DNA of 64,000 nt from an uncultured Pelagibacteraceae bacterium (GTDB taxonomy: Bacteria > Pseudomonadota > Alphaproteobacteria > Pelagibacterales > Pelagibacteraceae), in assembly GCA_902595285.1 (NCBI GenBank), contig CACJPL010000006.1, positions 1 through 64,000 on the forward strand, written 5' to 3'. The translations under genes were made by a program, and so were the position numbers. Positions 1-9,210 of the stretch are shown in pieces (the first letter of the stretch is position 1; each line of letters opens with the position of its first letter). The notes beneath the pieces were generated by a model that made no database searches, was not told the DNA's origin, and worked only from the letters and a program-made list of their open reading frames with translations.

Positions 1-584
1 CAAAATACTATCTTTCTTCCATTAAAATTTTTTTTTATTTCTGGAATAATTTTGTTAATTTTTTTTGGAGAAATAAAAAACACTAAAGTATTTTCAAATT
101 CTGAGAGTTTTTTTAATTCATTTGCTAAAAAATTTTTTTTTTCTGGTAAAAAACCACAAAACATAAATTTATCTGAAAAACCGCTAATTGAAACAGCTGC
201 TGCAATCGATGAAGGTCCAGGAATAGGAAAAACTCTTATATTATTATTGATACATTCATTAACCAAAATCGAACCTGGATCAGAAATGCTAGGTGTACCA
301 GCATCAGATATTAAAGAAATTATATTTCCAGATTTAAGATTTTCAATAATTTTTACTAAATTTTTTTTTTCATTAAATTTATGATTGGAAATTAAATTTG
401 ATCTTATATCGTATTTATTTAAAAGATTCTTTGAAACTCGGGTATCTTCGCATAAAATATAATCAGATTTTTGCAAAACTTCAATTGCTCTTAAGGTTAT
501 GTCTTTTAGATTTCCTATAGGAGTTGAAACCAAATAGAGACCATTTTCGTATTCTTTTAATTTAAATTGTGGTTTTATGATCAT
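1..584 (-). CDS. rsmI: 16S rRNA (cytidine1402-2'-O)-methyltransferase RsmI, partial
   Basis: The gene begins at the ATG complementary to 582-584 and runs off the left edge, so its C-terminus is missing. The visible part reads MIIKPQFKLKEYENGLYLVS followed by TPIGN, then CEDTR, SDAGTPSISDPG and a PIPGPSS segment. These are the tetrapyrrole-methylase-fold motifs of RsmI. The family 2'-O-methylates C1402 in the ribosomal decoding centre using SAM. It is divergent from an lpoA-like gene, the same pairing as rsmI (yraL) and lpoA (yraM) in Escherichia coli. The identification is firm; only the truncation limits it. Confidence 0.93.
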   Translation of the reverse strand, partial: MIIKPQFKLKEYENGLYLVSTPIGNLKDITLRAIEVLQKSDYILCEDTRVSKNLLNKYDIRSNLISNHKFNEKKNLVKIIENLKSGNIISLISDAGTPSISDPGSILVNECINNNIRVFPIPGPSSIAAAVSISGFSDKFMFCGFLPEKKNFLANELKKLSEFENTLVFFISPKKINKIIPEIKKNFNGRKIVF

Positions 585-721
585 AATTTAGCTTAAAAAA
601 TATTATATTAACATCAAAATGAACAAATTAATTAAAATTATTTATTTTATTTTTTTTAAGTTTCTCTTTTCTATTTTTTCAAGTTGTCAATGCACAGGAA
701 AAAATCAAAATTGGATTATTA

Positions 722-1774
722 GTGCCTATGACTGGTAATAATAAAGAAATTGGAGAATCTATAATTAAAGCAGTTGGATTGGCTGTCAAAGATATTGATA
801 ATAATTTAATAGAAATCTTTCCAAAAGATACTGCTACTAAAGCTAACCAAACTTTGAAATCGGCTTTTGAATTAAGTGAAATGGGAATAAAAATTGTTAT
901 TGGACCTGTATTCCATGAAAGTTTAACTTATTTGGATGAAATGGAGGATTTAACATTTTTATCATTAACTAATAAAACTTTAGATCTTCCAAAAAATGTA
1001 ATTTCTGCTGGTATTAATTCAACTTCACAATTTAATACAATAAAAAAATTTATAGAAACTAATAAGATAAAAAGAACTGTTTTTTTAACTCCAATTCAAG
1101 ATTACGAATTTGAAGTTAAAAAAGGAATAAAAAATTCAAAAATTAAAATTTATAAAGATTATGAGTACAGTACTGAACCTACAAAACTAACAAAACAAAT
1201 AGAAGAAATTACAAACTACAAAATTAGAAAACAAAATTTAATGGATGAAATAAGAAGAATAAAAAGATCTAATGAACCAAATAAAGAGAGAAAAATAAAA
1301 AAATTGGAAAAAAGATATACATTAGGTGGTTTAAATTTCGATGCTGTTGTAATTGCAGATTTTGAAGAAAGTTTAAAAAGTGTATCTACATCACTTTTAT
1401 ACACAGATGTACTTCCTACAAACAAATATTTTATTACTTTAAATCAATGGTTTGATGAAAGTTTGTTAAATGAAACTGATATTCAACCTCTTTATTATCC
1501 ATCAATAAATAAAGAAAATTTTGATAACTATAAAATAAAATACTTTAATGCCTTTAATGAAGACCCTACCCATTTATCTTTATTAAGTTATGATCTTGTT
1601 GGCTTAGTTTATTACTTATCGCTAAACTCAAATGTAGAAAAATTAAATAAAATTTTTAAAAGAAAAAATTCATTTAAAGGAAAAATAGGTATTTTTGATA
1701 TTAAAAATAATAAAATTAATCATAGACTTAATTTTTATAAAATAGAAGATCAAAAACTTATAGAAATTTTCTAA
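722..1774 (+). CDS. Penicillin-binding-protein activator (LpoA-like periplasmic binding fold), signal peptide out of frame
   Basis: The open frame begins at a GTG at 722 and encodes 350 residues resembling the C-terminal periplasmic-binding-protein-like domain of LpoA and branched-chain amino-acid receptors (IGLLVPMTG, then repeated beta-alpha units). LpoA proteins stimulate peptidoglycan synthases from outside the inner membrane, so a signal peptide is expected. One exists upstream: ATG at 619 encodes MNKLIKIIYFI, but it is in another frame. Removing one T from the T8 run at 650-657 joins it to a hydrophobic stretch ending VVNAQEKIKIGLL, a typical signal-peptidase site. The true gene is therefore probably 619-1774 with a frameshift or sequencing error. 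Its 3' end overlaps rdgB on the other strand by 17 bases. Confidence 0.75.
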   Translation: MPMTGNNKEIGESIIKAVGLAVKDIDNNLIEIFPKDTATKANQTLKSAFELSEMGIKIVIGPVFHESLTYLDEMEDLTFLSLTNKTLDLPKNVISAGINSTSQFNTIKKFIETNKIKRTVFLTPIQDYEFEVKKGIKNSKIKIYKDYEYSTEPTKLTKQIEEITNYKIRKQNLMDEIRRIKRSNEPNKERKIKKLEKRYTLGGLNFDAVVIADFEESLKSVSTSLLYTDVLPTNKYFITLNQWFDESLLNETDIQPLYYPSINKENFDNYKIKYFNAFNEDPTHLSLLSYDLVGLVYYLSLNSNVEKLNKIFKRKNSFKGKIGIFDIKNNKINHRLNFYKIEDQKLIEIF

Positions 1775-2360
1775 TTTTTTTAAAAGCTTGGTATCTATGA
1801 TCCATTTTATATTTTATAGATGGCTTAATTTCTCCAAAAGTTTTTCTTTTTTTTAAAGGAATAAAAATTGGATCATAACCAAATCCATTTTTTCCTTTTG
1901 GTTTATTTGAAATATGGCCCTCAACTTTTCCTAACACACAAGCAATTTTTTTAGTTAAATATGAAATAGAAAGTGCGCATATAAATCTTGCTTTAATTTT
2001 TTTATTTTTCCAATTTTTATCTTTTTTATTTAGCTCTCTATAAACTCTTTTTATAGCTTTATTAAAATCTCCATGCCTTCCACCCCACCTTGCAGAGTAA
2101 ATTCCAGGATTTTTTTTCAAAAAATCTATCTCTAAACCCGAGTCATCAGCTAAACATATTAATCCTGTTTTTTTTGAAAAATATTTAGATTTAATTAACG
2201 AATTTTCTTTAAAAGTCTTTCCATTTTCAACTGGACTTTTGAGATTAAATTCGGATGTGGAATGAATTTTAATGTTTTTTGGTAACAAACTCTTGATTTC
2301 ACTTAATTTACCCTTGTTATTAGTGCCAATGAGTAATTTTTTAATTTTTTGTTTAGACAT
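1758..2360 (-). CDS. rdgB: dITP/XTP pyrophosphatase (Ham1 family)
   Basis: This 200-residue protein hydrolyses non-canonical purine triphosphates (dITP, XTP) to monophosphates, keeping damaged bases out of DNA and RNA. The N-terminal IGTNNKGKLSEI matches the family's nucleotide-binding (S/T)xNxxK motif. CLADDSGLEID contains the metal-binding acidic residues, and GKNGFGYDPIF and the C-terminal DHRYQAF are further signatures. Length is normal. It is convergent with the lpoA-like gene and divergent from grpE, with only 36 bases between the two start codons. Placing rdgB beside heat-shock genes is common in alphaproteobacteria. Confidence 0.95.
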   Translation of the reverse strand: MSKQKIKKLLIGTNNKGKLSEIKSLLPKNIKIHSTSEFNLKSPVENGKTFKENSLIKSKYFSKKTGLICLADDSGLEIDFLKKNPGIYSARWGGRHGDFNKAIKRVYRELNKKDKNWKNKKIKARFICALSISYLTKKIACVLGKVEGHISNKPKGKNGFGYDPIFIPLKKRKTFGEIKPSIKYKMDHRYQAFKKIRKFL

Positions 2361-2396
2361 CTAGAAATTTCTAAAATCCTTACCATATATGAGACT

Positions 2397-3050
2397 ATGG
2401 AAAAAGAAGAAAACCAAAATAGCACTTCTGCAGATCAAAACCAGGATGCAGTAAAAGAAACTGAAAAACCTGAAGAAAACAAAGATGAAGAAAATAAACA
2501 AGAAACTGACCAAGAACCTAAAGAAGAAATTAAAGAAACAACTCCAGAAGAAAAAATTGCTGAACTCGAAGATAAAGTGGTAAGAACTTTTGCTGAAATG
2601 GAAAATCAAAGAAGAAGATTTGAAAAAGAAAAAGAAGATGCTTTTGAATATGGCGGTTATAGTTTTGCTAAAGAGGCATTAAATTTGATTGATAACTTGG
2701 ATCGATCAAAACATGTTCTTGAAAGTGACGATAAGCTAAAAGAAACAGAGGCATTAAAAAAGATACTAGAACATTTAGACATTATTAAAAAAGATCTAAT
2801 CTCAATATTTGAAAAAAATAATATTAAACCAATTGAAAGCCTTAACAAAAAACTAGATCCAAACTTTCATCAAGCAATGATGGAAATAGAAGATGACACA
2901 AAAGAACCAGGAACAATAATTCAAGAAATCCAAAAAGGCTTTACCATAAAAGATAGGTTGCTTAGACCCTCGTTAGTAGGAGTTTCAAAAAAAGTTACCA
3001 AAAAAGTCGAAAAAACTGAAGAAAACCAAGAAAAGTCAGAAAATAAATAA
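2397..3050 (+). CDS. grpE: Nucleotide exchange factor GrpE
   Basis: GrpE releases ADP from DnaK during chaperone cycling. I start it at ATG 2397, giving 217 residues. An earlier in-frame start at 2349 would add 16 residues and overlap the rdgB start. Residues 1 to about 58 are a Glu/Lys/Asn-rich disordered tail. A long coiled coil follows (from EEKIAELEDKVVRTF), then the beta-wing with LDPNFHQAMMEIED and the GFTIKDRLLRPSLVGV signature. It lies directly upstream of dnaK and dnaJ, forming the complete Hsp70 system. No hrcA repressor gene is present here. Confidence 0.95.
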   Translation: MEKEENQNSTSADQNQDAVKETEKPEENKDEENKQETDQEPKEEIKETTPEEKIAELEDKVVRTFAEMENQRRRFEKEKEDAFEYGGYSFAKEALNLIDNLDRSKHVLESDDKLKETEALKKILEHLDIIKKDLISIFEKNNIKPIESLNKKLDPNFHQAMMEIEDDTKEPGTIIQEIQKGFTIKDRLLRPSLVGVSKKVTKKVEKTEENQEKSENK

Positions 3051-3062
3051 TTATGAGAGCAA

Positions 3063-3090
3063 CTTGTAGTTTCACATTTAAACCCTATAT
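3063..3090 (+). promoter_or_regulatory. RpoH (sigma-32)-type heat-shock promoter of dnaK
   Basis: CTTG at 3063-3066 is followed after exactly 17 bases by CCTATAT at 3084-3090. This matches the alphaproteobacterial RpoH consensus CTTG-N17/18-CYTATNT at every fixed position. It sits in the 63-base gap between grpE and dnaK, with an AAGGAG ribosome-binding site at 3095-3100 and the dnaK ATG at 3114. It implies a heat-inducible dnaK-dnaJ transcript independent of grpE. Confidence 0.7.
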
Positions 3091-3113
3091 GACGAAGGAG
3101 ATACATTAATATT

Positions 3114-5039
3114 ATGAGCAAAATTATTGGAATAGACTTAGGAACAACAAATTCATGTGTTGCCATCATGGAGGGAACACAAGCTAAAGTTTTGGAAAAT
3201 ACTGAAGGAGCAAGAACTACTCCATCAGTTGTAGCATTTACAGATGAAAACGAAAAATTAATTGGCCAGCCAGCAAAAAGGCAGGCTGTTACAAATCCAG
3301 AAAATACTATCTTTGCAGTTAAAAGATTAATTGGAAGAAATTTTGATGACCCTACTGTAAAAAAGGATGTAGAAGCTGCACCTTTTAAAATAGTTAACTC
3401 TGAAAAAGGTGACGCTTGGATTGAAGCTAAAGGTGAAAAATATTCACCTTCTCAAATATCAGCGTTCATTTTACAAAAAATGAAAGAGACAGCAGAAAAA
3501 TATTTAGGTCAGGCTGTAACTAAAGCTGTTATTACAGTACCAGCGTATTTTAATGATGCACAAAGACAAGCAACTAAAGATGCAGGCAAAATTGCTGGAT
3601 TAGAAGTATTAAGAATTATTAATGAACCAACAGCTGCTTCTCTAGCTTATGGTTTAGATAAAAAACAAAATAAAAAAATTGCTGTATATGACTTAGGTGG
3701 AGGAACATTCGATGTATCTATATTAGAACTTGGTGATGGAGTCTTTGAGGTAAAATCAACTAATGGTGATACTTTTTTAGGAGGAGAAGACTTTGATAAT
3801 GCTGTAGTTGATTATTTAATCTCCGAGTTTAAGAAAGATAACGGTATAGATCTTAAATCAGACAAACTCGCCTTACAAAGATTAAAAGAAGCAGCAGAAA
3901 AAGCTAAAATTGAATTATCATCTGCTGAACAAACTGATATAAATTTACCATTTATCACTGCAGATAAAACTGGTCCAAAACATATTAATTTAAAGATGAC
4001 TAGGGCTAAACTTGAAGCTTTAGTTGAAGAATTGATAGCAAAAACAATACCTCCATGCAAAACAGCTTTAAAAGATGCGGGTGTTAACGCAAGTGAAATT
4101 GATGAAGTAGTAATGGTCGGTGGTATGACTAGAATGCCAAAAGTAATTGAAGAGGTTAAAAGCTTTTTTGGAAAAGACCCTAATAAAAGTGTAAATCCAG
4201 ATGAGGTGGTTGCAATGGGCGCAGCTATTCAAGCAGGAGTATTGCAGGGAGATGTAAAGGATGTTCTTTTATTAGATGTTACTCCATTATCACTTGGTAT
4301 TGAGACACTTGGTGGAGTCTCCACAAAATTAATTGATAAAAACACAACAATACCAACTAAAAAAAGCCAAGTTTTCTCAACTGCTGAAGATAATCAGCCA
4401 GCTGTATCTATTAGAGTGCTTCAAGGTGAAAGAGAAATGGCAGCTGACAACAAAGCTTTAGGTAACTTTGAGTTGGTAGGTATTGCGCCAGCTCCAAGGG
4501 GTGTTCCTCAAATTGAGGTTACTTTTGATATTGACGCTAACGGTATAGTAAATGTTTCTGCAAAGGATAAAGGGACTGGTAAAGAACAAAAAATACAAAT
4601 CCAAGCTTCAGGTGGTTTGAGTGATGAAGAAATTGAAAAAATGGTTAAAGATGCAGAAGCCAATAAAGAAGCTGATAAGAAGAAAAGAGAGTCGGTTGAT
4701 GTTAGAAACCAAGCAGATACTTTAATTCATTCAACTGAGAAAAATTTAAAAGAACATGGGTCAAAAATTTCTGATGCAGAGAAAAAGGCAATCGACGATG
4801 CATCATCAGCTGTAAAAGAAGCTTTAAAAGGTGAAGATATTGAAGATATCAAGAAAAAGACTGAAGCTTTAGTTCAAGCTTCAATGAAACTTGGAGAGGC
4901 GATCTATAAATCACAACAAAGTGCAAAGCCTGATTCTGGAAAAGATGATGGTGGAGATGATACTGGTAAAAAAGACGAAAATGTTGTTGATGCTGATTTC
5001 GAAGAAGTAAAAGACGAGAATAAAGAAAAAAGCGCTTAA
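3114..5039 (+). CDS. dnaK: Molecular chaperone DnaK (Hsp70)
   Basis: A full-length 641-residue Hsp70, the ATP-driven chaperone that binds unfolded segments. The nucleotide-binding domain (about residues 1-385) shows [13 protein letters not shown], the phosphate motif [14 protein letters not shown] and [24 protein letters not shown] begins the substrate-binding domain, and a helical lid ends in a Gly/Asp-rich tail and [12 protein letters not shown] 3114 is preceded by AAGGAG 13 bases upstream. An RpoH-type promoter lies immediately upstream. dnaJ follows after 29 bases, so the two are probably co-transcribed. Confidence 0.99.
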   Translation: MSKIIGIDLGTTNSCVAIMEGTQAKVLENTEGARTTPSVVAFTDENEKLIGQPAKRQAVTNPENTIFAVKRLIGRNFDDPTVKKDVEAAPFKIVNSEKGDAWIEAKGEKYSPSQISAFILQKMKETAEKYLGQAVTKAVITVPAYFNDAQRQATKDAGKIAGLEVLRIINEPTAASLAYGLDKKQNKKIAVYDLGGGTFDVSILELGDGVFEVKSTNGDTFLGGEDFDNAVVDYLISEFKKDNGIDLKSDKLALQRLKEAAEKAKIELSSAEQTDINLPFITADKTGPKHINLKMTRAKLEALVEELIAKTIPPCKTALKDAGVNASEIDEVVMVGGMTRMPKVIEEVKSFFGKDPNKSVNPDEVVAMGAAIQAGVLQGDVKDVLLLDVTPLSLGIETLGGVSTKLIDKNTTIPTKKSQVFSTAEDNQPAVSIRVLQGEREMAADNKALGNFELVGIAPAPRGVPQIEVTFDIDANGIVNVSAKDKGTGKEQKIQIQASGGLSDEEIEKMVKDAEANKEADKKKRESVDVRNQADTLIHSTEKNLKEHGSKISDAEKKAIDDASSAVKEALKGEDIEDIKKKTEALVQASMKLGEAIYKSQQSAKPDSGKDDGGDDTGKKDENVVDADFEEVKDENKEKSA

Positions 5040-5068
5040 ATTGACATTTAATTGTCTGGGGTAATTTG

Positions 5069-6196
5069 ATGGCTAAAAGAGACTATTACGATGTCCTAGG
5101 CGTAAACAAAAGCGCGAGCCCCGACGAATTAAAATCTGCATATCGAAAATTAGCTATTAAATATCACCCAGATAAAAATCCAGGTGACACTAAAGCCGAA
5201 GAAAAATTCAAAGAAGCTAGTGAAGCTTATGGAATACTTTCAGATAAGGAGAAGAAACAAAACTACGATAACTTTGGACATGCAGCTTTCGAAAATGGTG
5301 GTGGAAGACCGGGTGGCGGTTTTGGTGGTTTTAGTGGAGCAGATTTTTCGGATATTTTTGAAGATTTTTTTGGAGATTTTGGTGGTGGTGGAAGGTCAAG
5401 AAATAGAAAGTCAAATAATAGAGGTTCTGACTTAAGATACGATTTATCTATTTCATTGGAAGAAGCTTACCATGGAAAGAAACAAGATATTAAATTTTCA
5501 ACAACAGAACAGTGTGTTACATGCAGAGGAAATGGATCTAAACCGGGTTATTCTGCTGATAGATGTTCATATTGTGGTGGTAATGGTAGAATAAGATCTA
5601 ACCAAGGTTTCTTTACTGTTCAACAAACGTGTCCTCAATGTAATGGAAATGGTGAGGAAATAACCAACCCTTGTAATGATTGTAATGGCCAGGGTAAAAA
5701 ACAAGCATCAAAGAAAATTTCTGTAACCATTCCAAAAGGCGTTGATGACGGAACTAGAATTAGGCTTGCAGGAAAAGGTGAAGCTGGAACAAGAGGTGGA
5801 GCAACGGGTGATCTTTATCTATTTATTAATGTAAATTCTCATAACTTATTTAAAAGATCTGATGAAAATTTATTTTTTGAATTTCCACTTTCTCTTGCAG
5901 ATGCAGCATTAGGAACAACGATAGAAATTCCAACTATTGATGGAGGAAAAGCTAAAATTAAAATTCCTGATGGGACTCAAAATGGTAAACAATTTAGATT
6001 AAAAGGTAAAGGAATGCCGTTTATGAGGAGAGGTGATTTTGGAGATCTTTATGTACAAGTTAAAACAGAAGTACCAGTTTATTTAAATAAAAAACAAAAA
6101 GAATTATTAGAGCAATTTAGAAAAATCGAAAACGATAAATCTAATCCAAGTATCAAGAAGTTTTTTCAAAAAGCAAAAGATTTCTGGAAGAACTAG
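5069..6196 (+). CDS. dnaJ: Co-chaperone DnaJ (Hsp40)
   Basis: DnaJ delivers clients to DnaK and stimulates its ATPase. ATG 5069 gives 375 residues; an adjacent TTG at 5066 would only add one Met. The J domain (residues about 3-68) contains YHPDKN, followed by a Gly/Phe-rich linker rich in GGFGGF. Four zinc-binding repeats follow: [24 protein letters not shown] and CNDCNGQG. The C-terminal substrate domains complete a type I DnaJ of usual length. It forms one unit with dnaK. Confidence 0.98.
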   Translation: MAKRDYYDVLGVNKSASPDELKSAYRKLAIKYHPDKNPGDTKAEEKFKEASEAYGILSDKEKKQNYDNFGHAAFENGGGRPGGGFGGFSGADFSDIFEDFFGDFGGGGRSRNRKSNNRGSDLRYDLSISLEEAYHGKKQDIKFSTTEQCVTCRGNGSKPGYSADRCSYCGGNGRIRSNQGFFTVQQTCPQCNGNGEEITNPCNDCNGQGKKQASKKISVTIPKGVDDGTRIRLAGKGEAGTRGGATGDLYLFINVNSHNLFKRSDENLFFEFPLSLADAALGTTIEIPTIDGGKAKIKIPDGTQNGKQFRLKGKGMPFMRRGDFGDLYVQVKTEVPVYLNKKQKELLEQFRKIENDKSNPSIKKFFQKAKDFWKN

Positions 6197-6198
6197 CA

Positions 6199-6741
6199 TT
6201 GGAAAAAGAACCACATAATAGAATTAGTAAAGCTTTCTGGATATGGTTTTGCTTTTCAAAATTAGATAGTAAAAAACTAAATAGAATAAAAGGAATTGTA
6301 AATAAGCATCTTAAGGGACCTAATTTTTCAATTCATTTAACAACAATCGGTCCTTTTTTAAAACTAGAAAAAAAAGAGTTAGAAAAATTTGATAAAATTT
6401 CAAAAAAAATTAAAAAATTTAAAATTTCTTTAATAGGTTATGAATTAAGTAACTCTCGATTTACTTCGTTTTATATTAAAGTAAAAAAAACAGAAAATTT
6501 AATTAATGCAAAAAATAAATTTTCTAAAACAAATTATAAGAAACAAAGAAGAAAATATAAACCACATATAAGTCTCTATTATGGAATAAAAGATATCAAG
6601 ATAAAAAAAGAAGTAATTAAAAAATTACCAAAATTAAATAAGTTGGTTACAGTAGATAAATTATGTATTGTAGATGTTAATGAAAAAATAAATAAATGGA
6701 AAATTATAAAAACAATAAAATTGAAAAATGAAAAAAATTAA
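6199..6741 (+). CDS. 2H phosphoesterase / 2'-5' RNA ligase-like protein
   Basis: A 180-residue protein with the two HxT/S motifs of the 2H superfamily: IHLTTIGPF near residue 49 and PHISLYYG near residue 116. Family members act on 2',3'-cyclic phosphates or 2'-5' linkages in RNA or nucleotides; the specific substrate here cannot be told. The TTG start at 6199 lies two bases after the dnaJ stop, and the 3' end overlaps dapB by 14 bases, so it belongs to the same transcriptional run. Its Lys/Ile/Asn richness matches its neighbours. Confidence 0.7.
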   Translation: MEKEPHNRISKAFWIWFCFSKLDSKKLNRIKGIVNKHLKGPNFSIHLTTIGPFLKLEKKELEKFDKISKKIKKFKISLIGYELSNSRFTSFYIKVKKTENLINAKNKFSKTNYKKQRRKYKPHISLYYGIKDIKIKKEVIKKLPKLNKLVTVDKLCIVDVNEKINKWKIIKTIKLKNEKN

Positions 6742-7504
6742 TTTAGCTATTTCTGGCTGTATGGGAAGGATGGGTCAACAACTTATTAAATCTTCCAAAA
6801 AAAACAAAAATTTTAAATTAGTTGCACTTACAGAAAATAGATTAATTAAAAAAAAGTTTAGAGGAATTAAACCAGGGCTTAATTCTCTTGAAGTGTTTAA
6901 AAAAACAGATGTAATTATTGATTTTACTGTACCCGATTGTACTTTGGAAATATTAAAAATTGCATCTAAAATTAAAAAAAAAGTCGTTATCGGCACAACT
7001 GGCTTTACTAGGAAGCAAGAAAATCAAATAAAGAAATATTCAAAAAAAATACCTATTTTAAAAGCTGGTAATATGAGCTTGGGCGTGAATTTATTAATGT
7101 ATTTAACAGAGATTGCCTCTAAATCATTAAGTGAAGAATTCTTAAGTAAAATATTTGAAGTTCACCACAAACATAAAAAAGATTATCCATCAGGAACTGC
7201 CTTGATGCTTGGAAAAGGGATTGCAGATGGTAAAAATAAAAATTTATATAATTTAATTGGTAAAAAATTTTTAAACAAAAAATCATTCCCATATGGCAAA
7301 AAAATTAATTTTAATTCAATAAGAAAAAGTGAAATTATTGGGGAACATGAGGTAAAATTTTCAAATGGGAAAGAAATTATTACATTAAATCATGAAGCAT
7401 TTGATAGAGAGCTTTATTCAGAAGGCGCTTTAACAGCCTCTAAATGGTTAATGAAGAAGAGATCTGGTTTATATTCTATGAGAGATTTACTTAACTTTTC
7501 ATAA
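6728..7504 (+). CDS. dapB: 4-hydroxy-tetrahydrodipicolinate reductase
   Basis: DapB makes tetrahydrodipicolinate for lysine and meso-diaminopimelate synthesis. The 258-residue protein starts INLAISGCMGRMGQQL, the dinucleotide-binding Rossmann motif. It contains GTTGFT, then EVHHKHKKDYPSGTAL with the catalytic His/Lys and substrate-binding SGTA, and ends with a normal tetramerisation region. It overlaps the preceding 2H gene by 14 bases. Its last base is shared with the nth start codon (TAATG). Confidence 0.97.
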   Translation: MKKINLAISGCMGRMGQQLIKSSKKNKNFKLVALTENRLIKKKFRGIKPGLNSLEVFKKTDVIIDFTVPDCTLEILKIASKIKKKVVIGTTGFTRKQENQIKKYSKKIPILKAGNMSLGVNLLMYLTEIASKSLSEEFLSKIFEVHHKHKKDYPSGTALMLGKGIADGKNKNLYNLIGKKFLNKKSFPYGKKINFNSIRKSEIIGEHEVKFSNGKEIITLNHEAFDRELYSEGALTASKWLMKKRSGLYSMRDLLNFS

Positions 7505-8157
7505 TGAATGAAAAGCATAAGGCAAAATTAATTATTAAAATACTAAATAAAATTTATCCAAAAGCACCAACTCCTTTAAAAAGTAAAAATACTTATACGC
7601 TATTAGTTTCAGTACTTCTTTCTGCACAATGTACAGATGTAAATGTAAATAATGTTACAAAAAATATCTATCCAAAATATTATAAACCCGAACACTTTGT
7701 TAAATTAGGAAGGAAAAGAATTGAAAAATTAATTAAAAAAATTGGAATTTTTAGAGTGAAAGCTAAAAGTATCTACTTAATGTCAAAACAAGTCTTAGAA
7801 AAACACAATGGAAAAATACCAAAAACTTTTGAAGAACTTGAGAAATTGCCTGGTGTAGGCCATAAAACAGCTAGTGTGGTAATGTCCCAAGGTTTTGGAT
7901 ATCCTGCTTTTGCTGTTGATACGCATATCCATAGACTTGCACAAAGATGGGGGTTAACAAAAGGAAAAAATGTGGTCCAAACGGAAAAAGATTTAAAACG
8001 AATATTTCCTAAAAAAAATTGGTCTAAACTTCATTTACAAATAATTTTTTACGGAAGAGAGTATTGTAAAGCAAGAGATTGTTATGGATTAACCTGTAAG
8101 ATATGCACTACTTGCTACCCAAATAGAAAAAAACCTGTTATTACAAAAAAAGCTTAA
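7504..8157 (+). CDS. nth: Endonuclease III (base-excision DNA glycosylase)
   Basis: A 217-residue DNA glycosylase/AP lyase that removes oxidised pyrimidines. LLSAQCTDVNVN, the helix-hairpin-helix LPGVGHKTASVV with the catalytic Lys, and FAVDTHIHRLAQR with the catalytic Asp are all present. The C-terminal iron-sulfur segment CKARDCYGLTCKICTTC keeps the first, third and fourth ligand positions of E. coli Nth. The usual second cysteine is replaced by Gly, and extra cysteines lie at x4 and x2 spacings. It starts at the dapB stop, so translation is probably coupled. Confidence 0.95.
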   Translation: MNEKHKAKLIIKILNKIYPKAPTPLKSKNTYTLLVSVLLSAQCTDVNVNNVTKNIYPKYYKPEHFVKLGRKRIEKLIKKIGIFRVKAKSIYLMSKQVLEKHNGKIPKTFEELEKLPGVGHKTASVVMSQGFGYPAFAVDTHIHRLAQRWGLTKGKNVVQTEKDLKRIFPKKNWSKLHLQIIFYGREYCKARDCYGLTCKICTTCYPNRKKPVITKKA

Positions 8158-8158
8158 T

Positions 8159-9088
8159 ATGAGAATTTTAGGAATAGGAAATGCAATCGTAGACGTCATT
8201 TGTAAAGTAGATGACAGTTTTATTGTTAAGAATAATCTCACAAAAAGTACGATGAAATTATTTTTTGATGAAAGTGAATTTAAGAAATTATTAATTGATC
8301 TCAAAATTGAAAAAACTGTTTCTGGAGGATCTGTAGCAAATTCAATAGTTGGTATATCTCAACTTGGTAATAAAGCTGGTTTTATTGGTAAAATTTCAGA
8401 CGATGAATTTGGTAGCAAATATGAAGAAGGTTTAAAAAAAGAAAATGTTGAATACTTTTACTCAAAAAAGAAAGAGGAATTACCAACTGGTACTTGTTTA
8501 ATATTAGTCACTCCAGACTCTGAAAGAACAATGTGTACTTTTTTAGGAACAGCAGGGAAAATTAATGAAAATGATATTAGTCTTGATGCTATTAAAAAAA
8601 GTGAGATAGTATTTTTAGAAGGTTATTTGTGGGATGAAGGAGAGCCCAAGAAAGCATTTGATAAAGCTATTCATTATGCAAACAAAGTTGCCATGTCGCT
8701 ATCAGATCAATTTTGTGTGGATAGACATAAACCTCATTTTTTAAAACTAGTAAGAAATAAATTGGATATAACTTTTGCTAATGAACAAGAAATTACATCA
8801 TTAATTGAGGCAAAAAATTTTGATGAAGTGATAAACTTTTCAAAACAACTTAATAAATTAATTGTTATAACAAGAGGCGAGAATGGGGCGGTTGCAATTA
8901 ATGGTAAAGAAATTATTGAAAGTGACATACAAAAAAATCTTAAAATTGTTGACCTCACAGGAGCCGGAGATCTGTTTGCAGCTGGATTCTTACACGGGTA
9001 CGTTAATAAATTATCAACAAAAGAGTGTCTGGTTAAGGGTACAGAAATGTCATCAAAAGTAATACAACAGATTGGTGCAAGACTTTAA
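8159..9088 (+). CDS. PfkB-family kinase (adenosine/sugar kinase-like)
   Basis: A 309-residue ribokinase-fold protein. The N-terminal GIGNAIVDV, the SGGSVANSIVGISQLG substrate-binding segment and the C-terminal DLTGAGDLFAAGFLHG anion hole/catalytic Asp are typical of PfkB kinases. The phosphate acceptor is most likely adenosine or a related nucleoside or sugar, but the sequence does not settle this. It begins one base after the nth stop and is the last gene of this plus-strand run. The arfA-like gene converges on it with a two-base gap. Confidence 0.85.
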   Translation: MRILGIGNAIVDVICKVDDSFIVKNNLTKSTMKLFFDESEFKKLLIDLKIEKTVSGGSVANSIVGISQLGNKAGFIGKISDDEFGSKYEEGLKKENVEYFYSKKKEELPTGTCLILVTPDSERTMCTFLGTAGKINENDISLDAIKKSEIVFLEGYLWDEGEPKKAFDKAIHYANKVAMSLSDQFCVDRHKPHFLKLVRNKLDITFANEQEITSLIEAKNFDEVINFSKQLNKLIVITRGENGAVAINGKEIIESDIQKNLKIVDLTGAGDLFAAGFLHGYVNKLSTKECLVKGTEMSSKVIQQIGARL

Positions 9089-9090
9089 AC

Positions 9091-9210
9091 TTAATTTTTC
9101 TTTCTTTTAAAACTTCCCTTACCCTTTTTGGGTTTAACTACTTTTGGTTTATACTTTTTTGAAAACAGGTCTTTAGCAATTGGATTTTTTTTATTTAATT
9201 TGATAGCCAT
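9091..9210 (-). CDS. arfA: Small ArfA-like alternative ribosome-rescue factor
   Basis: A 39-residue basic protein: start MAIKLNKKNPIAKDLF, end KPKKGKGSFKRKKN. It matches the core of ArfA, where E. coli has a DPLFRQR segment followed by KKGKGSYMRK. ArfA recruits release factor 2 to ribosomes stalled on mRNA without a stop codon. The ORF stops just after the conserved basic motif and lacks the hydrophobic tail that makes E. coli ArfA unstable, so it is naturally in the short active form. Its first 20 bases overlap the 3' end of the regulator gene in another frame. No strong ribosome-binding site is visible, so coupled translation is likely. Confidence 0.72.
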   Translation of the reverse strand: MAIKLNKKNPIAKDLFSKKYKPKVVKPKKGKGSFKRKKN

